Source: Agrobacterium tumefaciens (lineage in GTDB: Bacteria > Pseudomonadota > Alphaproteobacteria > Rhizobiales > Rhizobiaceae). Taken from it: DNA of 64,000 nucleotides. The stretch lies in assembly GCA_025560025.1 (NCBI GenBank), contig CP048486.1, positions 1,802,001 to 1,866,000 on the forward strand, in the 5' to 3' direction. The notes under the pieces were generated by a model. It had not been told where the DNA came from and ran no database searches. It saw only the letters and a program-made list of their open reading frames with translations. A program made the translations under genes and the position numbers. Positions 25,138 to 33,859 of the stretch are shown piece by piece; position 1 is the first letter of the stretch, and every line of letters starts with the position of its first letter.

Positions 25138-26388
25138 ATGAAGAATTTGAGCAATATCCGGCCGGACATGTCACGCCTGTGGGCGACGTTGATGCGCTCC
25201 GCCGAAATCGGCGCGACTGAAAAGGGCGGCCTGAAGCGGCTTGCGCTTTCCGATGAGGACGCGGCGATGCGCCGCCAGTTCATTGACTGGTGCGAAGAGG
25301 CAGGCCTGACCATACGGATCGACGCCGTGGGCAATATCTTCGCCGAGCGCGCCGGAACCGACCCGGATGGCAAGCCTGTTCTCGTCGGCAGCCATCTCGA
25401 CACCCAGGTTCACGGCGGCCGTTTCGACGGTATTCTCGGCGTGCTTGCCGGGCTGGAGCTTGTGCGCACCCTGAACGATCATGCGCTCACGACACGCCGG
25501 CCGATCACGCTTGTGAACTGGACCAATGAAGAGGGTGCCCGCTTCGAACCGCCGATGATCGGCTCGGCAGTGTTTACCGGGGCGAAGGCGGCGGAATTCG
25601 CCTATTCCCGCAAGGACCGCGACGGCCATACGCTGGGTGGTGAGCTGGAACGCATCGGCTACAGGGGCAAGGACGCCGTTTCGGCGGAGGCCTTCGATAG
25701 TCTTTTCGAGCTGCATATCGAGCAGGGGCCGAGGCTTGAAGCGGCCGAAAAGCAGCTCGGCATCGTGACCGGGGCCTTTGGTGTGCGCGGTTTCGTGGTG
25801 GAAGTGCATGGCGAAACCGGCCATGTCGGACCGACGCCGATGCCGGCGCGCAAGAACGCGCTGGTGGGTGCTGCGGAAGTGACGCTGGCGATCAACGAGA
25901 TCGGCTGGGCCAATCACGAAACGGGCGGCAAGTCCACGACGATGCGCATCAGGGCGGAACCCAATCTCCTCGGCGCGCTGCCGAACTTCGTGGAAATGAC
26001 CTGCGACATGCGCCACCCCGACGACGCCGTGGTCAGCACCATGTTCGCGGCCTTCAAGGCGAAGCTTCCCGAACTGGAAGACCGGTCACGCTGCAAGATC
26101 GTTGTCAAGGAAGGCTGGGAATATGGTGGTATGCATTTCGATGCCGACTGTATCGAACTCATTCGCAACGCCACCGGCGCCTTCGGTTATTCCTCGATGG
26201 ACCTCCTTACCGAGGCCGGACATGACGCCATGCATGTTGCCGACTATCTGCCGACGGCGATGATCTTCACCCCGTGCGAGGGCGGTCTTTCCCACAATGA
26301 GGCGGAAAATGTCACGATCGCCGATATCGAGCCCGGCGTGAACGTGCTGGTTCAAGCTGTGCTGGAACGTGCGAACCGCGCCGACTGA
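25138..26388 (+). CDS. Zn-dependent amidohydrolase, N-carbamoyl-L-amino-acid hydrolase / ureidopropionase type (M20)
   Basis: 416 residues, M20 peptidase-like amidase/hydantoinase fold. The binuclear metal site is seen in GSHLDTQVHGGRFDG (near 85), NWTNEEGARF (near 128) and FELHIEQGP (near 193), with TEAGHDAMHVA near 360. It hydrolyses N-carbamoyl amino acids or related ureides (beta-ureidopropionate, allantoate) to free amino acid, CO2 and ammonia in the cytoplasm. The sequence does not settle which ureide. An AGGGGACC ribosome site precedes the ATG. It lies opposite the transporter and next to a LysR gene, likely its regulator. Confidence 0.85.
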   Translation: MKNLSNIRPDMSRLWATLMRSAEIGATEKGGLKRLALSDEDAAMRRQFIDWCEEAGLTIRIDAVGNIFAERAGTDPDGKPVLVGSHLDTQVHGGRFDGILGVLAGLELVRTLNDHALTTRRPITLVNWTNEEGARFEPPMIGSAVFTGAKAAEFAYSRKDRDGHTLGGELERIGYRGKDAVSAEAFDSLFELHIEQGPRLEAAEKQLGIVTGAFGVRGFVVEVHGETGHVGPTPMPARKNALVGAAEVTLAINEIGWANHETGGKSTTMRIRAEPNLLGALPNFVEMTCDMRHPDDAVVSTMFAAFKAKLPELEDRSRCKIVVKEGWEYGGMHFDADCIELIRNATGAFGYSSMDLLTEAGHDAMHVADYLPTAMIFTPCEGGLSHNEAENVTIADIEPGVNVLVQAVLERANRAD

Positions 26389-26403
26389 GATGAAAAATCA
26401 ATG

Positions 26404-26443
26404 GGATGGCGAAAGGTTTTCATGCCTTTTGCCATCCTTTTTT
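26404..26443 (+). terminator. Rho-independent terminator after the amidohydrolase
   Basis: GGATGGCGAAAGG (26404-26416), loop TTTTCATG, CCTTTTGCCATCC (26425-26437), then TTTTTT. A 13-bp stem with one G-T pair. It ends exactly at the stop codon of the convergent LysR gene. Confidence 0.85.
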
Positions 26444-27401
26444 ATTCGCCGCCGGTTTCCAGAAGGGCTGCTGCTGCCTGGGCGTCGAAAAGCTCGTTTT
26501 CGAAAATCGTCAGAAAGGCCCGCTCGGCACCGCCCAGTTCCATATCCGGATTACGCAGGAAATAGGCGTCTGCACCCAGGGAATCCTGAAGCAGCGGTAT
26601 CTGCCAGATCTCATCTTCGGCAACGCCGCGCGCAGCGTCCACCGGCAGAATTCCGACCCCGATGCCGGCGATGATCATCCGCCGGACTTCTTCCATATGC
26701 GGGCTGGAGCCGACGGTCCATTTGCCAAGTCCGACACCGTCGCGTAGCGCGATCATCGGTTCAAGTGCGCCGCCTTCCTGGCTGCAGGTGAAGGCGACGA
26801 AGGCCTCCTGCCGCAATTCTTCCATGGTGATGTCACCACGGCCGTAAAAGGGATGCGAGGCGCCGCAATAAATCCCGAATGTTTCCCTGAGCAGGAATTT
26901 GCAATCCATTCCGGCAAGCGGTTTCGGCAGCAGGCAAATGCCGAAAGCGGCCTGTTTCTGGCCGATGGCGCGAACGATATCCTGCGTATTGGCGACATCG
27001 ATGCGAATGGTGACGGACGGATGGCGCCGCCGCAGCTGGCGAAGCGCCTGATCGAGTTGCGGGAGAACGAGATTGGTGACGATCAGGACGCGGATCTGGC
27101 CCGTCAGATCATCCGCTTCCGTCGACAGTTTTTCGCCGATGCGCTCGACGCGCAGGAAGATTTCGGCGCATTCCTGGCGCAGCATTTCGCCCTGTACCGT
27201 GAGCACGAAACGGCGGCTGTCACGCTGGATCAGCTGGCACCCCAGTGTTTCCTCCAGCTTCTGCAAGGCGGCCGTGACGGAGGGCTGGCGCACGAAGAGC
27301 CGGTTGGCGGCCCGCGTAATGCTGCCCTCCTCGACGATGACCAGAAAGGTCCGCAGCAAGTTCCAGTTCAGATGCTGGATGCGGGGGGCATAACGTGACA
27401 A
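26442..27401 (-). CDS. LysR-family transcriptional regulator
   Basis: About 319 residues. The winged helix-turn-helix is at the start (NWNLLRTFLVIVEEGSITRAANRLFVRQPSVTAALQKLE), followed by the LysR substrate-binding domain (QIRVLIVTNLVLPQLDQAL to the end). I favour a TTG start at 27401, eight residues before the first helix, because GAGGA lies upstream; a GTG at 27434 would give eleven more residues. It lies convergent to the amidohydrolase gene and probably regulates that gene and the MHS transporter. Effector unknown. Confidence 0.82.
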   Translation of the reverse strand: MSRYAPRIQHLNWNLLRTFLVIVEEGSITRAANRLFVRQPSVTAALQKLEETLGCQLIQRDSRRFVLTVQGEMLRQECAEIFLRVERIGEKLSTEADDLTGQIRVLIVTNLVLPQLDQALRQLRRRHPSVTIRIDVANTQDIVRAIGQKQAAFGICLLPKPLAGMDCKFLLRETFGIYCGASHPFYGRGDITMEELRQEAFVAFTCSQEGGALEPMIALRDGVGLGKWTVGSSPHMEEVRRMIIAGIGVGILPVDAARGVAEDEIWQIPLLQDSLGADAYFLRNPDMELGGAERAFLTIFENELFDAQAAAALLETGGE

Positions 27402-27507
27402 CGACGCGTTCCTCGAATGAATTGCGGGCTGCACCTTATAGCCATTTTCTCCGGCGAAAAACGGTTGCCGGTTTTAAAAACAGCACGTTTTGCCGGCCCA
27501 ATGGATT

Positions 27508-29589
27508 TTATTCCTCCACCGGCCCCGTCTCGCCGCCCGCCTCACGCTCCGGCGGCCGTGCGGCACGTGATGCAGCGGGATAAGCGCCCGCCATGCTGGC
27601 GAACTGGATGTCGTTTTGTGCAAAGGCGTCCTTCAGCATCGAATAGGCTTTCCGGCGCACCATCGAAGATTGGCCGCCTGCGCGCAGCATCATGCCGAAG
27701 CCGAGCGTCATGCCGTATTCACCGAATTGCTCCACGCCTTTCAGCTTGACGGTCTCGATCAGGAACGGTCCGAATTCGGGGTCTTCCTTCAGCGCCCTGC
27801 CGATTTCCTTGGTGATGGCTTTGACCTTGGCGATGTCGGTATCGAAGGCGACGGTGACCATGAATTTGTCGATCGACCAGTCACGGCTCATGTTTTCGAC
27901 GGCGCCGAGCGATCCGAACGGTACGGTGAAGATCGGCCCGCGATGGTGCCGCAGTTTGACCGAGCGAATGCTGAAGGATTCGACGGTGCCGCGATAGGAG
28001 CCGCTCTGGATATATTCACCGACGCGGAAGGCGTCGTCGATCATGTAGAAGACGCCGCTGATGATGTCCTTGACCAGCGTTTGCGAACCGAAACCGATGG
28101 CGATGCCGAAAATGCCGGCGCTTGCCAGCAGCGGCCCGATATTGACGCCGAGTTCAGACAGCGCCGTCATGACCGCGACGGCGGCAATGATGATGCCGAG
28201 CATGTTGCGAAGGATCGGCAGAATGGTCAAGAGCCGGTCATCCTGCGGCTGGCCGCCCGGTTGGTCGGGTGCCGGAGCGCTCAGTTCCAGCCGCCGCGCG
28301 ATCATCGATTTGATGGCGATCCAGACGAGATCGGCAAGAAGCAGGATCAGCGCCCCGTGCAGGATGCCAACGACGATCGAGGTCAGCAAAGTGCCATCGG
28401 GCAGGGAATCCGGATGGGCGCGGACGAGGAAGATCAGCCACACTATCGCGGTTCCGACGATGGCGAGCCGCATGCCGCGCTCGGCCAGAACCGGGCGAAG
28501 GTCGCTCTCTCCATAGCCGCCTATATCGGTCGCGAGTTTTCGCGCGGCGATGCCGAGCGTGGTGGCGAGGCCGGGCAGAACGAGCGCATAAAGCCCGATC
28601 CAGAACAGGACGCCGGCTCCGGCGAGCCGCAGCCCGAAGAGAATGATTAGGCCGAAGATCAGCGCGACGTCGATCGCCCTTGTGCGTTCCGAACCCAGCT
28701 CGCCGCCGGGGCGCCGCCAGATCCAGATGCCGGCGAGCAGGAACAGGAAGCCCACCATGGCGGCGGATAATAGCCCGAGCGTGTCGCGTGGGACACCGAG
28801 ATTTTCCAGTGTCCGGAGCAGTGCCCAGAAAATCCCGGCAAGCGTCAGCAGCCATGTCCAGCGGACAATCCAGAAATCGCGCCGGACATTGGCCTCACGG
28901 CCGACGACCTGCCGCAGCAGCCCGGTGAAGGCAAAAAGCAGGGGCAGAATGACGCTGAGCGCAAGCCAGGGCAACAGAACGGCGCTCAGCAGGGGTGGCC
29001 ACTGGATGGCAAGGAAAACGGTTACGGCGACAAGGCCATAACCGAGGACCGGAAGGAGTTTTCGCGACACGACAGTCGAGGCTTGCTTGCCGATATCCGC
29101 GCCGTTTTTGCGGGATGCCTGCATCACGATGATCCGGTTCGTGGCGATGCCGCCGGCAATGCCTGCGCCGAACAGGATCAGCATGTGCAGCAGGAAGACG
29201 AAGGAACCATAAGTGCCGATCTCGTCGCCAAGCTTTGCCACCGCGGACGTTAGTTGTGTCGATATGACGGGCAGGTCGCCCGCAATTCGGGCCAAATGTT
29301 CCCGTCGTTTGCTCGCCCACTCGTCGAGATCGCTCAACTGGCTCTGTGGCGTCAGTTGCGGCGAGGGTTCAGCCCCTCTCGCGGCAAGCTTTTGTGTGAG
29401 CAGCGCACGAACATCATCCTGTCCGAGAAGCTGCAGCAACTGGTCGACCTTCTGCTCCGTCGTCGGTTGCGGGGAGGGTGCTTGTACGGGGGGCGGCAGT
29501 TCCTGTGCGGAAAGGCCGGCGGTGCCCAGCCCGAAAAGCGTGATGACGGTGCAAGCAATCGATTTCAAAATGTAGGGAAAGGTGGTCAT
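27508..29589 (-). CDS. Large mechanosensitive channel, MscS family
   Basis: 693 residues. An N-terminal signal peptide (ending LSAQE) leads to a periplasmic coiled segment with Pro/Gln-rich stretches. About ten membrane helices follow. The MscS core has the pore helix ASAGIFGIAIGFGSQTLVKD and then IISGVFYMIDDAFRVGEYI. The beta domain (YRGTVESFSIRSVKLRHHRG) and a C-terminal alpha/beta region complete it. The architecture fits MscK/YbiO-like large channels that release osmolytes under hypo-osmotic shock. Start ATG at 29589 has CGGAG upstream; a methionine six codons before has none. It overlaps the upstream ParB-like gene by ATGA. Confidence 0.88.
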   Translation of the reverse strand: MTTFPYILKSIACTVITLFGLGTAGLSAQELPPPVQAPSPQPTTEQKVDQLLQLLGQDDVRALLTQKLAARGAEPSPQLTPQSQLSDLDEWASKRREHLARIAGDLPVISTQLTSAVAKLGDEIGTYGSFVFLLHMLILFGAGIAGGIATNRIIVMQASRKNGADIGKQASTVVSRKLLPVLGYGLVAVTVFLAIQWPPLLSAVLLPWLALSVILPLLFAFTGLLRQVVGREANVRRDFWIVRWTWLLTLAGIFWALLRTLENLGVPRDTLGLLSAAMVGFLFLLAGIWIWRRPGGELGSERTRAIDVALIFGLIILFGLRLAGAGVLFWIGLYALVLPGLATTLGIAARKLATDIGGYGESDLRPVLAERGMRLAIVGTAIVWLIFLVRAHPDSLPDGTLLTSIVVGILHGALILLLADLVWIAIKSMIARRLELSAPAPDQPGGQPQDDRLLTILPILRNMLGIIIAAVAVMTALSELGVNIGPLLASAGIFGIAIGFGSQTLVKDIISGVFYMIDDAFRVGEYIQSGSYRGTVESFSIRSVKLRHHRGPIFTVPFGSLGAVENMSRDWSIDKFMVTVAFDTDIAKVKAITKEIGRALKEDPEFGPFLIETVKLKGVEQFGEYGMTLGFGMMLRAGGQSSMVRRKAYSMLKDAFAQNDIQFASMAGAYPAASRAARPPEREAGGETGPVEE

Positions 29590-30203
29590 CGATCCGCTCC
29601 GCACCATCCAGGGAGATGCCGGGCATCGCGCGAGCGCGCCAGTTCCATCGCTTCCGCGACAGCGTCTTCGAAGGAATGCCGCAGCTCTTTGTGGTCAACC
29701 CGGCGCCGCAGGAAATCCGCCCAGAGAAATTCGCTGAAAGGCGCCTCGATCTTGGCAAAACCGCCGGCGTCGCGCACGGCGCCGGCCAGCGAGCGGAAAG
29801 GGTCGTCTTCGAGGTCCACGATCCGTTTGGGAAGATCGTTCGTGGGGCGGCGTACGCCGTCCGCATCGAAGGGATAAACGAGGCTGCGGTGGTCCATAAC
29901 CGACCAGAATTCCTGCCTGCCGAGATGGGAGAGATCGGCAACGATGCTCGTCAGCACATGTTTCACCCCTTCATTGTGCAAAGCCAGGGCGAGGTGGTGA
30001 TGATCGACAAGGTAAAGGCGCTGCTTGTAGCCGACAACAACGGGAACCATGTGGTGACCGAGGAAGTCGGCCCCCTTTTCCGCCTGGATGGCGGCCCATT
30101 GCCGGCGCTTGGTTTCAACCTCCCGCAGGCCGACGGTCATCTGGGTTGGCCTGAGCGAGAGGATTTCAACCGGGCTGAGATGCGGTTCAAGGTTGTTGGG
30201 CAT
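29586..30203 (-). CDS. ParB-like nuclease family protein (ParBc_2)
   Basis: 205 residues of the small ParB-like nuclease family (Pfam ParBc_2). Marks are LSPVEILSLRPTQMTVGLREVETKR, HMVPVVVGYKQRLYLVDHHHLALAL and a C-terminal helical part. The VDHHHLA block corresponds to the conserved region of ParB/Srx-type domains. No DNA-binding HTH is evident, so a role in chromosome partition is unlikely; members are usually annotated only by similarity. It lies between a SulP transporter and an MscS channel with overlaps on both sides (17 and 4 bases), implying one mRNA. Function in that context is unknown. Confidence 0.75.
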   Translation of the reverse strand: MPNNLEPHLSPVEILSLRPTQMTVGLREVETKRRQWAAIQAEKGADFLGHHMVPVVVGYKQRLYLVDHHHLALALHNEGVKHVLTSIVADLSHLGRQEFWSVMDHRSLVYPFDADGVRRPTNDLPKRIVDLEDDPFRSLAGAVRDAGGFAKIEAPFSEFLWADFLRRRVDHKELRHSFEDAVAEAMELARSRDARHLPGWCGADR

Positions 30204-31818
30204 GGCTCTCCTCTCGGCGCATGGCCGCCGTCACGGCATCATCGACGCTGAAATTGCTGCGCGCAACCAGATCGTTTCCGCCGCCGGCAAGCAGCAAATC
30301 CCGCACATGATCATGCACGCGCGCATAATAAACCACGATACCGCCGTGTTGCATCGAGGCATCGAACTCCAGAAGCGCATCCAGCGCAGTGGAATCCAGT
30401 TCGAAACTTTCCTCGAGGCTGACGATTGCGATACGCAGTTCCGGCCGGGCGGCGATGCGTTTGGTAACGGCGGCGAGGATCGGTTCCGCATTGCCGAAAA
30501 AAAGCGGCTGGGCGGGCCGCAGGATAATCATGCCGGATACATCCGTTGCATCCGGGTGGCGTTCCATGTCGACGAAGTCGTGGCTGTCACCCAGCCGGCC
30601 AAGATGCATCACATGCGGCAGGGAAAGCCGCCGGACGAAGACGGCGAAGGAAAGGGCGACGGCGACGAGCATGCCGTTCAGCACGCCGAAGGCAAGCACG
30701 CTCGCTGCGGCGGCAAGCGCCAGATAGGCATCGTTACCAAGCCGCCAGAGACGGATGATCGGTGTGGGATCGAGCGCGTGCAGAAGCGCCACGGCAATGA
30801 TGGCGGCAAGAACCGCTTGCGGAATGAAGGCGAACCAGCCGGACGCGACGAGACTGAAGGCCGCAAGACCGATTGCGGCGATGGCCGAGGCGAGCCGGCT
30901 CTGCGGGCCAACCGCCTCGCTTGCCGCCCCTGCGGAAAAACCCGCGCCGACCGGCATGCCCTGCACGGCGGCGCTGGCAATATTGGCAAGTCCGAACGCT
31001 CTGAGTTCGCGATTGGAGTCGACGTTCTCGCCATGTCGCAGCGAGAAGCTGCGCACCGTGCCCCATGATTCCGCAAAGAGAATGAGGACGAGCGGCGGCG
31101 CGAAACGGGCGACATGCGCGACATCGTCGAGCGAGACCGAGAGCGGCCCGGCCCATATGCCGGCAAGATCGATGGTGCCGACGACGGCGACGCCCCGGCT
31201 CTCCAGGTTCAGCAACATCGAGACGGCAATGCCGGCCACGATGACAACGAGGCTGCCGGGAATGGCGGGACGCCTGCGCAGGAGAAGCAATAGGGCAAGG
31301 GCGGTTACGCCAATCGCGATGCTGTCAGGGTTCCAGTCCTGCGGACGGGCGAGGATTTGCAGGAGAATGGCCAGCGGCTCGCCGGTGGTCTCCTTTATCC
31401 CGAACAGGCTGGGCAATTGCTTGATCGTGATCAGAATGGCGAGGCCGAACGCAAAGCCACGCAGCACCGGGCGCGAAATCACACTCGACAGCGCACCGAG
31501 CCGCGTGACGGCGGCAAGAAGAAACAGCACGCCCACCAGAGCGACCGTAATGGCAACGAGCAGCATCTTCTGGGCGGGGGTGACGGATAATGTCGCCAGC
31601 ATCGCCGCCAGAATTGCGGCGGAGGAGGATGTGGGCGAGACGACTGCAAATCGGCTCTGGCCAAAAAAGGCGTAAACGATGCAGCCCATGATGGCGGCGA
31701 GGATGGCGTGCTGGGCCGGAACACCGGCAATGCCCGAATAGGCAATGGCTTCCGGTAACATCAGGCCGGCGATCGACAGTCCCGCAATCACATCACGCCG
31801 GTTCAACGTTACGCGCAT
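30187..31818 (-). CDS. SulP-family anion transporter with STAS domain
   Basis: About 543 residues. The membrane domain has ten or more helices and the SulP opening LSIAGLMLPEAIAYSGIAGVP (residues ~13-33). The C-terminal ~130 residues form a STAS domain (SGMIILRPAQPLFFGNAEPIL; ELDSTALDALLEF). It should move sulfate, bicarbonate or a dicarboxylate across the inner membrane. The ATG at 31818 begins the conserved N-terminus but lacks a clear ribosome site; an ATG at 31890 in the same frame is a possible alternative and would put a perfect inverted repeat just before it. First gene of an overlapping trio with the ParB-like and MscS genes. Confidence 0.85.
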   Translation of the reverse strand: MRVTLNRRDVIAGLSIAGLMLPEAIAYSGIAGVPAQHAILAAIMGCIVYAFFGQSRFAVVSPTSSSAAILAAMLATLSVTPAQKMLLVAITVALVGVLFLLAAVTRLGALSSVISRPVLRGFAFGLAILITIKQLPSLFGIKETTGEPLAILLQILARPQDWNPDSIAIGVTALALLLLLRRRPAIPGSLVVIVAGIAVSMLLNLESRGVAVVGTIDLAGIWAGPLSVSLDDVAHVARFAPPLVLILFAESWGTVRSFSLRHGENVDSNRELRAFGLANIASAAVQGMPVGAGFSAGAASEAVGPQSRLASAIAAIGLAAFSLVASGWFAFIPQAVLAAIIAVALLHALDPTPIIRLWRLGNDAYLALAAAASVLAFGVLNGMLVAVALSFAVFVRRLSLPHVMHLGRLGDSHDFVDMERHPDATDVSGMIILRPAQPLFFGNAEPILAAVTKRIAARPELRIAIVSLEESFELDSTALDALLEFDASMQHGGIVVYYARVHDHVRDLLLAGGGNDLVARSNFSVDDAVTAAMRREESHAQQP

Positions 31819-31894
31819 GGAAAGGCGGCCGCATTGGCGGTGATAAAGGCAAGGGAGCTTGCATCCGGTAAGACCACGATTCTCCACCATGTTC

Positions 31895-31926
31895 CCGCAA
31901 TGGGATAGAGGTTTCACCCATTGCGG
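31895..31926. promoter_or_regulatory. 10-bp perfect inverted repeat upstream of the SulP gene
   Basis: CCGCAATGGG (31895-31904) and CCCATTGCGG (31917-31926) with a 12-base spacer, 77 bases before the chosen SulP start. It may be an operator or a leader hairpin. The surrounding gap (31819-32034) shows no gene. Confidence 0.4.
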
Positions 31927-32034
31927 ATACAAGTCAAAGTTTAAATCATGCGTCCAGACTATTTTGCCGCCTTCCGGTGCGCCTTGACGCTGTCAAACAC
32001 CCGGGAGGCAATGCGTCATCCCGGCCTGGCCGTC

Positions 32035-32430
<396 letters not shown>

Positions 32431-32651
32431 GGTCGTTCTCCTGCCTGATATCGTGCTGCGATTTGATGCGGGAATTCCCCTCTTGTCCACAGGGGAATGA
32501 AGGCTGATCTGGCGGCCAGGCTCAACGCCCTTTTCTGAAGCCGCAGTGCTGATTGTATACGGGGATCATCGCGCTTTTGTGAGTATTTCCGAGCGCCTGC
32601 ACCGCTTTTTTCCACTCCTTCACGCCATCTCAACAAAAATCATTCTCGGGA

Positions 32652-32699
32652 TTGACTCATTTATGAAACCGGTTACATTTACGCATGTAAACGGTTTCA
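32652..32699 (+). promoter_or_regulatory. Promoter with two LacI-type operators for the glycoside operon
   Basis: -35 TTGACT (32652-32657) and -10 TACATT (32674-32679), 16-base spacing. Operator 1, TGAAACCGGTTACA (32664-32677), lies between and over the -10. Operator 2, TGTAAACGGTTTCA (32686-32699), lies just downstream and reads as nearly the same site in reverse. Both have the central CG of LacI-family sites. The likely ligand is the LacI protein encoded at 37268. Binding would block the promoter directly. Confidence 0.75.
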
Positions 32700-32733
32700 T
32701 TAGTTAAAAACCGTGCTTGGAGGAGCAAATTTC

Positions 32734-33756
32734 ATGTTTAGACATTTGATGGCTGCTGCCGCTATGGTGCTGGCGGCGGGCACGTCGGCGCACGCCCAGG
32801 AACAGAGTTTCAAGATCGGTCTTTCCAATTCTTTCGTCGGCAGCGAATGGCGCACGCAGATGATCGAAGAGGCTCAGGCTGCCGCCAAAGCGTGGGGCGA
32901 AAAGGGCGTCAAGGTCGAAGTCATCGTTCAGAGCGGTAATGTCGATGTGCAGGGGCAGATCGGTCATATCCGCAATTTCATGAACCAGGGCGTCGATGCA
33001 ATTCTCATCAACCCCGGCAGCCCGACGGCCTTCGATCCGATCTTCGCGCAGGCCAAGGCGCGCAACATTCTCGTCATCGCAACCGACGCCGAAGTGTCCT
33101 CGAAGGATGCGCTCTATGTCGGCATCGACCAGAAGGCATGGGCGGCGCAATCCGCGCAATGGCTTGCGGATGCGCTGAAGGGCAAGGGAAGCGTCGTCGC
33201 CATCAACGGCATCGCCGGCAACCCCGCCAACGAAGCCCGCGTCGCCGGTTATCGCGAAGTGTTCAAGAAATATCCTGACATCAAGGTGTTGAACGAAGCA
33301 AATGCGAGCTGGGATCAGGCGCAGGGCCAGCAGGCCATGCAGAACCTGCTCGCCACCTATCCAGACATCAGCGGTGTGTGGGTGCAGGACGGCATGGCGG
33401 ACGGCGCATGGCGCGCCATCGAAGCCGCCGGCAAGACCAAGGACATTGCTGCGACCGGTGAAATCCGCAAGGACTTCATGACCCGTTGGGAAAAGGAAAA
33501 GTTCAATTCCGGCGCTTCGGTCAATCCTCCGGGCGTCATGGCCAGCGCACTCAACGTCGCTGTCCTGAAGCTGCAGGGCAAGGAATTCAAGGACGGCATT
33601 TTCGGCGGCACCTATGGTAACGCCATCTATATTCCGATCCCCTTCGTCAGCAATGACAACCTTGCCGACAATATCAAGGCCGCCGATGGCAAGCCGGGCT
33701 ACTGGTCCGTCACGGCAACCGTGACGCCGGAACAGGCCGGCGAGTTCTTCAAGTAA
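32734..33756 (+). CDS. Ribose-type ABC importer, periplasmic sugar-binding protein
   Basis: 340 residues with a Sec signal peptide (cleavage near AHAQ-EQ, residue 22). The mature part is a class I sugar-binding fold of the RbsB/XylF type: IGLSNSFVGSEWRTQM, GVDAILINPGSPTAFDPI, VIATDAEVSSKDALYVGID and VAINGIAGNPANEARVAGY. It delivers a sugar or glycoside to the permeases encoded downstream. GGAGGA at 32719-32724 supports the ATG at 32734. As first gene behind the operators it should be most expressed; a perfect hairpin follows its stop. Confidence 0.9.
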   Translation: MFRHLMAAAAMVLAAGTSAHAQEQSFKIGLSNSFVGSEWRTQMIEEAQAAAKAWGEKGVKVEVIVQSGNVDVQGQIGHIRNFMNQGVDAILINPGSPTAFDPIFAQAKARNILVIATDAEVSSKDALYVGIDQKAWAAQSAQWLADALKGKGSVVAINGIAGNPANEARVAGYREVFKKYPDIKVLNEANASWDQAQGQQAMQNLLATYPDISGVWVQDGMADGAWRAIEAAGKTKDIAATGEIRKDFMTRWEKEKFNSGASVNPPGVMASALNVAVLKLQGKEFKDGIFGGTYGNAIYIPIPFVSNDNLADNIKAADGKPGYWSVTATVTPEQAGEFFK

Positions 33757-33763
33757 GAGCCGT

Positions 33764-33792
33764 TTCGGGTCGGCGGCGAACGCCGACCCGAA
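33764..33792 (+). other. Perfect hairpin between binding-protein and ATPase genes
   Basis: TTCGGGTCGGCG (33764-33775), loop GCGAA, CGCCGACCCGAA (33781-33792): a 12-bp stem starting 7 bases after the stop. No T-run follows. This is the usual place for an mRNA 3'-end protector that raises binding-protein yield over the rest of the operon. Confidence 0.6.
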
Positions 33793-33859
33793 CCAGAATT
33801 TCGAGTGCGGACCGGGCCTTGGCCGGCCGCCTGTGACAAGCATTATTCGGGGACATGCG

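Noticed and set aside
25171..26016. 281-codon minus-strand frame opposite the amidohydrolase gene
   Set aside because: The sense frame has complete M20 motifs; the antisense frame has none.
29586..30203. Chromosome-partition function for the ParB-like gene
   Set aside because: No ParA partner, no HTH and no parS-like sites nearby; it belongs to the short ParBc_2 family.
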